From: Closterium sp. Naga37s-1
Lineage: Eukaryota; Streptophyta; Zygnematophyceae; Desmidiales; Closteriaceae
Assembly: GCA_947471745.1 (NCBI GenBank)
Contig: CANJKZ010000535.1
Coordinates: 370,001-434,000 of the forward strand
Direction of reading: 5' to 3'
DNA length: 64,000 nucleotides
How positions within the stretch are numbered: the first letter of the stretch is position 1; each line of letters starts with the position of its first letter. Below are positions 1 to 12,600 of this stretch, one piece after another. Position numbers and translations under genes: made by a program. The notes beneath the pieces were generated by a model. That model made no database searches and was not told the DNA's origin. It saw only the letters and a list, made by a program, of their open reading frames with translations.

Positions 1-352
1 GGTAATGAACGGTTTGGAATGCTGCAATGATACATAGCGTGGTGCATTTGGCGAAGGCCACTTTCAAGAGGGGCGTTCCAGACCGCGCCACGGTGGTCGG
101 GGAATGGGCGGGGGGTTGGTTTGGATGTAAGGCCTTGACAATCCTGATTGGCTGTAAAAAGGAAAGCATATCAGCAGGCTGATCCCTCGAAAGCATATGC
201 ACCTACTTACCCAGGCCAACATGTAATTTTGTATGAACACTAAATATTCAAATCAATCACGCTAGAAATGTAAGGAGTAAAAGCTTAGGACGGGAGCAAT
301 AACCTTGATGATGAAAGCTGCACCACCAATCTCATCCACTGACCTCAATCCA
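1..352. other. Sequence downstream of AP4M, no gene seen
   Basis: No convincing coding exon was seen on either strand. It would hold the 3' UTR of the minus-strand AP-4 mu gene that ends at 353. I saw no repeat or structured RNA. Confidence 0.4.
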
Positions 353-1795
353 TTATAAACGCACAACATATGAATTGGCATGAGTGACATACCGCACCCA
401 GCGGTATGGATTGTACGCCTTTCCCTTATTCAACACCTGCAAATACCTTACCTGGAGCCTAGATGCATTGTACATGGGGATATTGAACGACAGGCTAATT
501 GGACCAGTTTCCTTCTTCATGTTCCCTGAACCCCGCTCCTGATTCAGGGTCATCTTGGCCCGGCATGTATGCTCATTCCCACCACCAGGCATCTTCTTTA
601 TAGTCCACTCCAGAATCTTGGACGCATCCTTGAAATCCGTTGACTGTCCCACAGCTCCAGGGTCTAAATCACAGCTCACTTTAATGACACTCTTGGGCAG
701 CGGCACACGGACGACAATGGAATTGGCAGTTGCTGTGGCGGGGAACTCTGCCTTTAACTTTATGAACAGCTCTACCTTGAACGGGGTGATCTCCTCCAAA
801 ACCGGATAGACCCGGAACGGAGGCTTGAACTCGTGGGTCATGCGGTAATTGATGACTGAGAACTCCCCGTCTGGTGGCACGAGAGTCATTGTCCGGTCCA
901 CATCAAAAGTATCCAAACGTACGCTCTCATGGAAGTTGCAGTCATCTAGAACGACGATTCCGAATCCTCCGCTCCCATCCTCCCCCATCCCGCCTCCCCC
1001 TCCATACAGCAACGACGCTGGCGCGTTCCTCTGGCCTATAACGAGGTCCTCGTTAAGAGCTATCTTAACTTCAGGATTCCCGGTCAGATAACTCTTCATC
1101 TGTATGGTTCCGTCAATCTCACACGTCAGGATGTATCCGTTGGGGCTAAAAGTCACGCTCAGCCGTTCGATCACATCAACAAATACCTCCTCCCGCTTCT
1201 TCACGCCTGTATCAGGAGCCACCACGGACCTCATCATAGCCGCTCCTGGAACCCGGTTCCGACCGCCAGTCATGAACAGCGAAGCAGCTGCTCCTCCAAG
1301 CGCAGGAGGAACGATCATTCCACTCCCAGGAACCCCTCCTGGAAGCGGCGACGAGTCCATGATCGGTACCGATTCGTTAAAAACAAACGCTTTAAGCGCC
1401 TCAGTGGACATGCTCTGCGGATACCCAAAGTCCATCATTTCGTCGAGCAGCTCATAAACAAGGACGAAGTTCTTCCGAAGAGACTCCTCGTTAAGAATAC
1501 CGAGGTAGTCCTTGGCAACGCGAGCGATCCGCTGCAGGAGCTCCAGGACAAAAGACGGAGAAACATTTCCGCGGGCCGTGGCGACGAAAAGCAGGCCCGA
1601 GCACTTAATGTAGAGGTAATTCACTCCATCCAGGTTGAAGATCGGGGGAGCCTCTTCCGCTGCTTCATTGTCCCCTTTCCAGAACCTAAATTTCCGGAAG
1701 AAGATCTCGGGGCTCGTTTTCGGCACATCGCAGCGGTAATCTCGAAAGATTATGGAGTCGCCGCGAGGAGAGAGGATGAAGAACTGCGAGATCAT
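353..1795 (-). CDS. AP4M: AP-4 complex subunit mu (adaptin medium chain)
   Basis: Medium subunit of the AP-4 adaptor complex, which sorts cargo at the trans-Golgi network towards vacuolar/endosomal routes by reading tyrosine-type signals. The 480-residue protein opens MISQFFILSPRGDSIIFRDY and has the N-terminal longin-like part (FNLDGVNYLYIK, VLELLQRIARVAKDYLG, KNFVLVYELLDEMMDFGYPQ). The C-terminal mu-homology domain follows (IDGTIQMKSYLTGNPE, LDDCNFHESVRLD, RMTHEFKPPFRVYPV) and it ends YNPYRWVRYVTHANSYVVRL, as plant AP4M proteins do. The ATG at 1795 is chosen because the frame upstream has no ATG and family members start at the same MISQF. Length is close to the usual ~450. A Gly-rich insert (GGGGGMGEDGSGG) lies before LDDCNF. 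The gene is intact and has no intron, unlike every other confident gene here. Confidence 0.95.
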   Translation of the reverse strand: MISQFFILSPRGDSIIFRDYRCDVPKTSPEIFFRKFRFWKGDNEAAEEAPPIFNLDGVNYLYIKCSGLLFVATARGNVSPSFVLELLQRIARVAKDYLGILNEESLRKNFVLVYELLDEMMDFGYPQSMSTEALKAFVFNESVPIMDSSPLPGGVPGSGMIVPPALGGAAASLFMTGGRNRVPGAAMMRSVVAPDTGVKKREEVFVDVIERLSVTFSPNGYILTCEIDGTIQMKSYLTGNPEVKIALNEDLVIGQRNAPASLLYGGGGGMGEDGSGGFGIVVLDDCNFHESVRLDTFDVDRTMTLVPPDGEFSVINYRMTHEFKPPFRVYPVLEEITPFKVELFIKLKAEFPATATANSIVVRVPLPKSVIKVSCDLDPGAVGQSTDFKDASKILEWTIKKMPGGGNEHTCRAKMTLNQERGSGNMKKETGPISLSFNIPMYNASRLQVRYLQVLNKGKAYNPYRWVRYVTHANSYVVRL

Positions 1796-2828
1796 GCTAG
1801 GTGCGTCACAAGCTGCCGGCCGTTCTTCGAACAACCGCCTTAAACTAAAAGCTGGAAATTTCTAGAGCAGTCTTGTCGGAGCCTAATCGGAAAAAAACAC
1901 AGAGCTACTTATGCTAATGAACTACTAACCACCTGATTGACCAGCAAGAATACCAGTCAACCTAGAGCAGAAGCTGCCCTCGCGGACCAGATCTAGTGGG
2001 AGTAGTGGGGAGACTGAGAGCTGCAAAAGAAACAGAAAGCTGGAAAGAGAAGGAGAAAGGCAGCTTTACATTGACCCTTTGTGAAATGAATCGATATTCT
2101 TGTATTGGCCATTTGGCACCCCAAACGGCTAGTGAAACGCTTATTAGGAAGTGGCAAAACAACGGCCAACATTCTATGCAAGAACGTAGGAAGTTTTATG
2201 ATGGATGAATTTAATTTACCGATGATAGCTTACATGGAAAATCCGTGCTAGAAACCCCTAATCCTGATGGCTAGAATTGAGCATCATTTGTCCTTGTATC
2301 ATACTTTGAAAAGAGAGTTTGTATACAAAGGGCAGCGCGGTTGATGAGACCGCACTAATGGTACCAAGTTTTGTGGAGGTTAACTGCTGTCGCGAAGAAG
2401 CTCGTAACGAAGCAACGACGCAGCAAGACGATAAAGATGAACGTGAAAGACGGACGGCAACTTCAAGCCAGCACCATGATGGTAGGACTTCGATATTTGA
2501 CCTTCCTGTCACCTCGAGTCTCGTGTGTTCTTTGCAGTTTCGCGTCTCTTCCTTCGCATCTGACCAAGCACATACAGACTTGTGTTTCACTTGCTCCTTC
2601 TAGCCCCGCATTTGTATCTCCTCATTATTTTCCGGTCTTACCGTTTGCTCTCTGGGTCGACTCAAGCATCACCTGTTCGACCTAAAAGTCATCTTAGTTC
2701 TTTCAAGTCGCCTTGTCTACTCTCACCCTGTTCAGTGTTCAGGAGTCTCTTTTTTATACTATGAGCCGTCACTTATTATGTTACTTAACGCGTCCTCCAT
2801 ATACTGTACAATGGCTCTGGCTCTCCAG
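1796..2828. other. Intergenic, divergent promoter region
   Basis: This lies between the minus-strand AP4M start and the first exon I can place in the plus-strand HESPERIN-like gene. The first coding exon(s) of the latter must lie here, because the 2829 exon begins in phase 1, but I could not choose between several short open stretches. No repeat stands out. Confidence 0.35.
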
Positions 2829-5645
2829 GTTTCACCATCCGAGTGGTCTCGTACAACGTTCTCGCCCAGCCATGTGTGTACCAACCAGCAGCAGCCCGTC
2901 TTCGCCTGTGAATTTTCTCCTGTGCCTTTCTCTCATGAATTCCCTTCTACTGCATCCCTTTAATGTGTAGTATTGTCGGCATTCGTTATGGCTAAACCAG
3001 CTTCGCAAATGTAGTTTCCGAAATCCGCTGCTTTTATGTTATTCCTGAAATTTTCTTACCTTGTCCCCCTCCCTGGACCCACCCTTCGCCCACCCATTCT
3101 TGCAGCTGTCTCACGCAAGAAGTTTCCCTCCTCTCCTCCCCTCTCTCTCAGGTACACCTCTTCTCCCCTCAATTTCAGGTATACCCCTCCTCTCATCACC
3201 CATCTCTCTCAGGTACACCTCTCCTCCCCTCTCTCTCAGGTGCACCCTATAGTTTTGATGCGCATTAGATTATTACACCCTACTTACCGTTGTGGCATGT
3301 AATTCCAGTCGTTTCCATGTTTCCTCAAGAAACCATGTTTCCGCGAGAAACCATGTTTCCGTGTTTCTCGCCAACCATCCCACTTCCACTGACAGAACGA
3401 GTAGCTGCTCCTTAATCCCTTCCTGTCCACTCTTCGTCTTCTTCTTCCTGTCACTCACCTGTCGCCAAGCCTTCACCTTATTTCTGCTCCCACCCTCCTT
3501 CCTGCCATCAGAAAGAGTTATCGCATCCATGCGCGCCTTTCCCTCCTCAACTCATTCTCTGCTGATTTCATCTGCGTTCAGGTGAGCCTGCCATATTCAT
3601 TTGTGTGTTATGATCAGCTTTTGAAACGCCATGCACTTAACGGCTCACCCCTTCCTTTTCTCTTATCTTCCCATCCAACGCATTTCCAGGAGATGGAGTA
3701 CAAGCATTTACTTCACACGCCCATGGCTCTAGAGGGATGGCATGTGGTGTATGCCAAGCGGCCAGGCCCACATGCTGATGGAAGTGGCATCTTCTACCGC
3801 ACTGAAAGGTACATGCGTGAATGCATGCATGTGCTCGTAGCTTGGTGTGGCGCATGTGCATGCTGGCTTGGCGTGGCCATGTGCCTTGGCTGAAGTGCCA
3901 GATAGTGCCTCCCTTGACTCCATCCAGTTGTCACCCCGCCAAAATTACTTGGAATTTTCACCTACACGCCTAGCGCCTCCGGCTTCTGCCTTTCGCAATC
4001 GTCCCCCCTCCGTGGCGTTTCAGATTCCGAGTTTTCCGTTCATGTGTGATCAACTTTAACGACCTTGTTCCTCAAGATGACAGAACGGACGGTACGGATG
4101 CGGCGGATGGGGAGCATTATGAGCAGCAGACCAAGCATGAGCTTGAGAGCCCTCGCATGGAGCATCATCATGATTCGGGTCACCACATTCATGTGCTGGA
4201 TGACCATCACATGTGCAACGAGAAAATCGACCCTGGCCATCAAGAATGCGTCAGTCATAACGAGCAGCATCCAGACCAGCAGCAGCAGGAGGAGGAGGAG
4301 GCACAGCAAGGGCAGGAGCATCATCAGCATGATCACCATCATCACCATCCGCAGCACCAGCACCACCAGCAGCATCACCAGCCTCTTGACATGTCGGATC
4401 CTCAGATTCGCTTCAAGCGTGACTGCGTTGCTGTAGTGGCCGCCTTTCAAGAGGTCAATCCGCCTGACTCCTCCGACTCCTCTGGAACGGCTGGGGGTTC
4501 TTCTGCACAGGGCGCACCTGGTGGAGGTCGCATTGTCATCGTGGTCTCATCACACATTTACTGGTACGATGCAGTACAATGTCCTTCCTCTCTCCCCCCT
4601 TTTACCTGGCCCCAGGTATCTTTGTCTGTTGTCCTTATTTTTTCTTATTGACGGTGCATGTTTCTCCCTAGTGCCCAATGTCTTTCAGAATTCTCAAAAC
4701 ATACTCCCCAGTGCCTTGCAGTGCTGTGGAGCAATCGGAGCTTTGTGTGACTGCTACTATCGGCCATAACCTGCTGCAGGAAACTACTTCTGGGACGTTT
4801 CAAAAATCAACATGTGTTCAGGCCTTCCCAATGTGTTCTTCGAGAACCCTGCAGGAACCCCAGCTGTCCTGATGTGAAATTGGCTCAGGCCCAGTACCTG
4901 CTGCAGGAGGTGGCCCGATTCAGATCAGATATTGAAGCCCTTAATGATCATCGTTGCTACGGGCCGACGCAGCTAAGTGCTGACTTTCAGTTAAGAGGAG
5001 GCAGTTCTTCTCATGCGGATGGTTCGTGCATGGAGGGGAAGAAGGATCAGAATTATATTCCGGTGGTCATATGTGGTGACTTCAACTCAAAGCCCGGAGA
5101 CCCGGTAAGACCTTTCCTGTCGTTTTCTCAGGGCAGTCTTACTCTTTTCAAGGATGACTTATTTTTTCGTGATCCATGTACTCAATATTTTCCCAAATAC
5201 CCAACATTTTCTTTCCGCACTACAGGTGTACAGGTATCTTGTTTCTGGCCACACAAGTGACGAGAGGTATGAAGGAGATTGCAGTGCGGGAGACGATAGC
5301 TATGCGGGTGGCTCCTCGGCAGCCAATGATGCGCCCATTCCACTTGCAAGTCTCAATGCTGTGGCTACCAAAGAGAGATCCATGTGCCATGCTGCTGCTC
5401 ATACTTCACCGACTGAGTGGGACGACATGCCGCAGAACCTTGAACCTTCTTTTACAAGCTTCACTGCGGAGTTCAAGGCAACCGTGGACTACATTTTTGT
5501 CTCTACAGATTCTGGAGGTTTTTTTGTGCATTCCACTCTATGGATTCCTAATGATTCTGATTCCCACTTGGCTGGGGGTTTGCCAAACCTTTTTTTCCCT
5601 AGTGACCATTTACCTATTGGAGGAGATGTTGTATTTGATGCTTGA
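2829..5645 (+). CDS. HESPERIN/CCR4-type poly(A) nuclease, copy A (5' end unresolved)
   Basis: Endonuclease/exonuclease/phosphatase-fold deadenylase of the plant HESPERIN (CCR4 homologue 4, nocturnin-like) group, expected to shorten mRNA poly(A) tails. Exons: 2829-2873, 3106-3151, 3512-3581, 3690-3808, 4024-4563, 4855-5104, 5226-5645. All have AG/GT borders and phases that join without a stop. The catalytic signatures are present: TIRVVSYNVLAQ, FICVQ/EMEYK (Glu from VQE), FKRDCVAVVAAFQ, SSHIYW, DVKLAQAQYLLQEV, ICGDFNSKPGDP, TVDYIF and PSDHLPIGG. Exon 4024-4563 carries a long His/Gln-rich insert (about 4260-4390), probably a flexible linker. The exon at 3106-3151 is the least certain. A paralogue lies at 34.8-39.9 kb. 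Confidence 0.85.
3152..3245 (+). repeat. Donor-side copies of HESPERIN-A exon 3106-3151
   Basis: The exon end, CTCTCTCAG followed by GTACAC, recurs as four successive CAG/GT junctions (exon-like ends at 3151, 3178, 3212 and 3239), each preceded by a CTCTCCTCCCC-like tract. These are tandem copies of the exon end plus 5' splice site. Confidence 0.6.
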
Positions 5646-6631
5646 ACCACTCGTTCAGAGAGTTACTGGAACTAACATGTTCATGACTGAAGCACCCGCT
5701 GTAGAATTTTCTCGTAACGAAGATGGGCGAAAGACATCAATGACGGCCGAGTCTTCGCGAGTTATCGCTACACCCCCACACTATCATCAGCTCGACTATC
5801 TCCAAGATTTTTTCCGAACCTGCCCATCCGTGGGGCAGAAAGAGAAGATCCGAGCTTGATACCCAGAGTTCCCCGCTTGAGAAATTCGACCTCCCCGTGG
5901 CCCCCTTTTGAAGCACATGCAGTGGCGAATCTGCTCAACGATACGGGCAGGATTGTTGGAGCATGGAAGGTTCGGAGGGAACCTTGGTCCCGACGGCTAC
6001 GCTACCATACTATACCGAACCAAACCACTCGTGATAGTCGGACTGAAACCGACAGATACCCACATCATCGAGGTTCAAGACTTGTAGAGAATTGATGGAT
6101 GGAAGCTTGGGAGACTGGGAAGGGAATGGCAGTATCTAGGTCAGTGGAAAGAAAGGATTTCCATTTGCTTTCACTCACACCTTATCTAGTAACGTGCATC
6201 TGACCACGGCCAGTGTCCTTCCTTATCTTGAGAATAGGTTCTTTGTAGCTGCTGGCTCAGTCTCGTCTGCTAATCTGTTTGTCACATATGGATGCCTATA
6301 TCTGGTTAAGACTGGCTTCGCACGTGCATTTCCCTGGTTTAGGGTAAACGTCACCTCTGTTCCTTCGTAGATTTACTCGCTTAACTTATATTGCATCTTT
6401 TATCAGAGCCTAGGAAGTATGCGAAAATTACTCGTAGCATCCCGCTTCCAGCTCGCAAAAGAACTACTGACGGCTTGATCACCATGCTCTTCTGAAAAAG
6501 GTTTTCAACTGCCACTGTTTTCGTCATTTTTATCGACCGTAGGCGTTTCCTGGCCGTGTTTCTCAGGGTGTAGGAACATCTGAACAAGATTAAAAGGAAG
6601 TACCAAAATAGTCGACAGCACATTAGGAGCC
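5646..6631. other. Intergenic between HESPERIN-A and EXO70
   Basis: It holds the presumed HESPERIN-A 3' UTR and EXO70 promoter/5' UTR. I saw no further exon or repeat. Confidence 0.4.
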
Positions 6632-9600
6632 ATGGACGACGAGCCGATCATTCCGATGTCAGACCCGGTGGCGCTTCTGTCCCACATCGAGGTCCCTAAT
6701 CAGGTAAAGATACTTCACTGTGTGGCTTTTAACATGTAATCCGTATTATGTTGCGTAAAGTTGTCTGTTTCCGGTACCGACACTCAGAAGTTCGTCGCTC
6801 ACGGAAACGATATTCTTCTTCGACTTCCTTCGCGTTTCCCGCTTTTGGTTCAGGTTCGGTCCGTTATCATGGGGGGTCCTGGAAACAGCAACAACTCGTA
6901 CTACGCGTATTTGGAGGCTATAGATCGGCTGCACGGTGCAGTGCGGTTTATAGAGGAGGAGCTAAGAAACGGCCGGTACCTCATTGCTAAGGCGATGGAG
7001 AATGTTAAGCAAGACTTCAGCAAGCTGCTAACCAACAGCAGGTAGCTTCACCACCTGATTTTAATTGCATTTTGCAGGACGAAGTCGCTCTTTTAGCGCA
7101 AGAAGCGTACATCAATAGCATTAGGAGGTGGTTAAAACTTCTTAAAAAAGACGTTAACTTTTTACATCAGGACGCACAGGAATTCGTTTACTTTCCGGGT
7201 AAAAGCTCTTAGTCAGTTCAAGCTAATCAGGATATCCTGTTGATGGACGAATGAAGCTGGTTTCGTAACCTTGCACGCCAATCATCTCTCTTATTGGTCT
7301 GCCACTTCGCTTATGCCGGTCTTTCTCCTTGGTTCTTGTAACCCACGTTCTCCCGTGTGACCTTCCAGTTTGTTCCCAAACCTAGACGAGTTGAGGGAGG
7401 CGATGCTATCTGAGGAATCACCTGACCACATATCACCGCCGGAGATGGTGGAGGCTGCAGCCATTCCGAAACTACATGCCATGGCGCAGCGGTTGATCGA
7501 TAACGACTGCGCGCCAGACTGTTGCAAAATGTACCGGTGAGTACGCAGTGGGCCGAATAAATGGTTTGCTTGTTTCTCCGCGGAGTTCTGCACGGGTTTT
7601 GAGAGGTTTATAACCTCTTCTTCCCGCTAAAACTGTATTCCGCCTGTGGAGGGCATTAGTGAGTGAATAGCCATTTTCAGACCTATCAAGGCACATGACT
7701 ACTTTCGAAACCCCTTTTAAAAAGTTTATCACCGTTGTACAGTGTCCCGCCAACTTACCTGCACGTCACTACTTAGGTACCTTACAAGAAGTTCTTCGCT
7801 GTCATGTCATACAGTCTCCGGCCAACTTACCTGCAGATGACTGCTCCGTTTATTGACGTTCAACTTACAGCAGTTATGCAAGCAGCAGGTATCAACTAGC
7901 AGCACCTTATTCTCTCGCCTACGTTTTCGTTTAGATTGACCCTCTCCCCGTCGTTCGCTTTCGCCCGCCTTCTTCCGCCAGCGCGATGCAGGAGGCGGCG
8001 TTGAAGCGCAGCTTTCACCGGATGGGCGTGCAGCAAGTGACCTAGAGAATTCTCATTTTCCTCCCCTTCCCATGCACTCCCCCCCACTCACCCACCCCTC
8101 TTCCCCCCCCCCCACCACCACCCCCCGCTCTTCCCCTTTCTTTCTCCTTCCCCTTCCCCCCAACCCCCTACCCACCCCATTTTCCGCCTTCCCGTGTCCC
8201 CCGCCGCGCTCCTTCCGCCAACGGAGCAGCGAGATGCGGGAGGCGGCGCTGAAGCGCAACTTCCAGCGGCTGGGCGTGCAGCAGGTGACCAAGGCGGAGA
8301 TCCAGAGCACCCCGTGGCCGCGGCTAGAGGAGAAGATGCGGCGCTGGAGCGAGCACATGCACATCGGGGTATGTGAGAGGGTGGACGCATGCACATCGGG
8401 GTATGTGAGAGGGTGGACGCATGCACATCGGGGTATGTGGGAGGGTGGACGCATGCACATCGGGGTATGTGGGAGGGTGGACGCATGCACATCGGGGTAT
8501 GTGGGAGGGTGGACGCATGCACATCGGGGTATGTGAGAGGGTGGACGCATGCACATCGGGGTATGTGGGAGGGTGGACGCATGCACATCGGGGTATGTGG
8601 GAGGGTGGACGCATGCACATCGGGGTATGTGGGAGGGTGGACGCATGCACATCGGGGTATGTGAGAGGGTGGACGCATGCACATCGGGGTATGTGAGAGG
8701 GTGGACGCATGCACATCGGGGTATGTGGGAGGGTGGACGCATGCACATCGGGGTATGTGGGAGGGTGGACGCATGCACATCGGGGTATGTGGGAGGGTGG
8801 ACGCATGCACATCGGGGTATGTGAGAGGGTGGACGCATGCACATCGGGGTATGTGGGAGGGTGGACGCATGCACATCGGGGTATGTGGGAGGGTGGACGC
8901 ATGCACATCGGGGTATGTGGGAGGGTGGACACATGCACATCGGGGTATGTGGGATGGGGGACACATGCACATCGGGGTATGTGGGATGGTGGATACATGC
9001 ACATCGGGGTATGTGGGATGGTGGACGCATGCACATCGGGGTATGTGGGAGGGTGGACGCATGCACATCGGGGTATGTGAGAGGGTGGACGCATGCACAT
9101 CGGGGTATGTGGGAGGGTGGACGCATGCACATCGGGGTATGTGGGAGGGTGGACACATGCACATCGGGGTATGTGGGATGGGGGACACATGCACATCGGG
9201 GTATGTGGGATGGTGGATACATGCACATCGGGGTATGTGGGATGGTGGACGCATGCACATCGGGGTATGTGGGAGGGTGGACGCATGCACATCGGGGTAT
9301 GTGGGATGGGGGACACATGCACATCGGGGTATGTGGGAGGGTGGACACATGCACATCGGGGTATGTGGGATGGGGGACACATCCACATCGGGGTATGTGG
9401 GATGGTGGACACATGCACATCGGGGTATGTGGGATGGGGGACACATGCACATCGGGGTATGTGGGATGTCCCGATGGGGGACATATGCACATCGGGGTAT
9501 GTGGGATGGGGGACACATGCACATCGGGGTATGTGGGATGAGGGGCACATGCACATCGGGGTATGTGAGAGGGTGGACGCATGCACATCGGGGTATGTGG

Positions 9601-12600
9601 GAGGGTGGACACATGCACATCGGGGTATGTGGGAGGGTGGACACATGCACATCGGGGTATGTGGGATGGTGGATACATGCACATCGGGGTATGTGGGATG
9701 GTGGACGCATGCACATCGGGGTATGTGGGAGGGTGGACGCATGCACATCGGGGTATGTGGGATGGGGGACACATGCACATCGGGGTATGTGGGAGGGTGG
9801 ACACATGCACATCGGGGTATGTGGGATGGGGGACACATGCACATCGGGGTATGTGGGATGGTGGACACATGCACATCGGGGTATGTGGGATGGGGGACAC
9901 ATGCACATCGGGGTATGTGGGATGTCCCGATGGGGGACATATGCACATCGGGGTATGTGGGATGGGGGACACATGCACATCGGGGTATGTGGGATGGCCC
10001 GATGGGGGACACATGCACATCGGGGTATGTGGGATGAGGGACACATGCACATCGGGGTATGTGGGATGAGGGACACATGCACATCGGGGTATGTGGGAGG
10101 GTGGACACATGCACATCGGGGTATGTGGGAGGGTGGACACATGCGCATCGGGGTATGTGGGATGAGGGACACATGCACATCGGGGTATGTGGGAGGGTGG
10201 ACGCATGCACATCGGGGTATGTGGAAGGGTGGACGCATGCACATCGGGGTATGTGGGAGGGTGGACGCATGCACATCGGGGTATGTGGAAGGGTGGATAC
10301 ATGCACATCGGGGTATGTGGGATGGTGGACGCATGCACATCGGGGTATGTGAGAGGGTGGACGCATGCACATCGGGGTATGTGGGAGGGTGGACACATGC
10401 ACATCGGGGTATGTGGGATGGGGGACACATGCACATCGGGGTATGTGGGATGGTGGATACATGCACATCGGGGCATGTGGGATGGTGGACGCATGCACAT
10501 CGGGGTATGTGGGAGGGTGGACGCATGCACATCGGGGTATGTGGGATGGGGGACACATGCACATCGGGGTATGTGGGAGGGTGGACACATGCACATCGGG
10601 GTATGTGGGATGGGGGACACATGCACATCGGGGTATGTGGGATGGGGGACACATGCACATCGGGGTATGTGGGATGTCCCGATGGGGGACATATGCACAT
10701 CGGGGTATGTGGGATGGGGGACACATGCACATCGGGGTATGTGGGATGAGGGGCACATGCACATCGGGGTATGTGAGAGGGTGGACGCATGCACATCGGG
10801 GTATGTGGGAGGGTGGACACATGCACATCGGGGTATGTGGGATGGGGGACACATGCACATCGGGGTATGTGGGATGGTGGATACATGCACATCGGGGTAT
10901 GTGGGATGGTGGACGCATGCACATCGGGGTATGTGGGAGGGTGGACGCATGCACATCGGGGTATGTGGGATGGGGGACACATGCACATCGGGGTATGTGG
11001 GAGGGTGGACACATGCACATCGGGGTATGTGGGATGGGGGACACATGCACATCGGGGTATGTGGGATGGTGGACACATGCACATCGGGGTATGTGGGATG
11101 GGGGACACATGCACATCGGGGTATGTGGGATGTCCCGATGGGGGACATATGCACATCGGGGTATGTGGGATGGGGGACACATGCACATCGGGGTATGTGG
11201 GATGGCCCGATGGGGGACACATGCACATCGGGGTATGTGGGATGAGGGACACATGCACATCGGGGTATGTGGGATGAGGGACACATGCACGTCGGGGTAT
11301 GTGGGAGGGTGGACACATGCACATCGGGGTATGTGGGAGGGTGGACACATGCGCATCGGGGTATGTGGGATGAGGGACACATGCACATCGGGGTATGTGG
11401 GAGGGTGGACGCATGCACATCGGGGTATGTGGAAGGGTGGACGCATGCACATCGGGGTATGTGGGAGGGTGGACGCATGCACATCGGGGTATGTGGAAGG
11501 GTGGATACATGCACATCGGGGTATGTGGGATGGTGGACGCATGCACATCGGGGTATGTGGGAGGGTGGACGCACGCACATCGGGGTATGTGGGATGGGGG
11601 ACACATGCACATCGGGGTATGTGGGAGGGTGGACACATGCACATCGGGGTATGTGGGATGGGGGACACATGCACATCGGGGTATGTGGGATGGTGGACAC
11701 ATGCACATCGGGGTATGTGGGATGGGGGACACATGCACATCGGGGTATGTGGGATGGCCCGATGGGGGACACATGCACATCGGGGTATGTGGGATGAGGG
11801 ACACATGCACATTGGGGTATGTGGGATGAGGGACACATGCACATCGGGGTATGTGGGAGGGTGGACACATGCACATCGGGGTATGTGGGAGGGTGGACAC
11901 ATGCACATCGGGGTATGTGGGAGGGTGGACACATGCGCATCGGGGTATGTGGGACGAGGGACACATGCACATCGGGGTATGTGGGAGGGTGGACGCATGC
12001 ACATCGGGGTATGTGGGAGGGTGGACGCATGCACATCGGGGTATGTGGAAGGGTGGACGCATGCACATCGGGGTATGTGGGAGGGTGGACGCATGCACAT
12101 CGGGGTATGTGTAAGGGTGGACGCATGCACATCAGGGTATGTGGAAGGGTGGACACATGCACATGGGATGGGGGTATGCACGCACACCGGGGTCTGCATG
12201 CACACCAGGGTATGCATGCACATCGGGGTATGTGGAGTGGAGCGTGGGCACATATGTACATTGGGGTACGTAGAGCACGGGCGCATGCACATCGGGAGGA
12301 GTAATTGATATGCTAGCACATGCGCATTGGGGTGGGTGAAACCGCACAGGGATGCGCATCTTCCCACCCACTCACCCTCCTAGTCCATGACAGGGTGTTA
12401 CGGTCACGCCAGAAGCCTCCCCTCGCCTTGCACCCCCTTGCCCTCCCATGTCCCCTGTTGCCCCCCCTTGCCTCTCTTCGATCGCCCTTGCTCCTCCTTG
12501 CTCCATTTTACCCCCTTTGCTCTCCCTTGCCTGCGACCTTGCGTTTACGGGGGGGCACCTCTTGAGTTCTTGGCCTCCTCCCCGTTCCACAACCCCTTCT

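Noticed and set aside
8356..12295. CRISPR-like array
   Set aside because: The units are contiguous 32-bp tandem repeats with no unique spacers, and the context is a eukaryotic intron.
8053..12367. Very long open frames (over 1,300 codons) across the minisatellite on the minus strand
   Set aside because: They are the by-product of a stop-free 32-bp unit that cycles through all frames. No flanking domain or start context supports a protein, and the plus strand there is an EXO70 intron.
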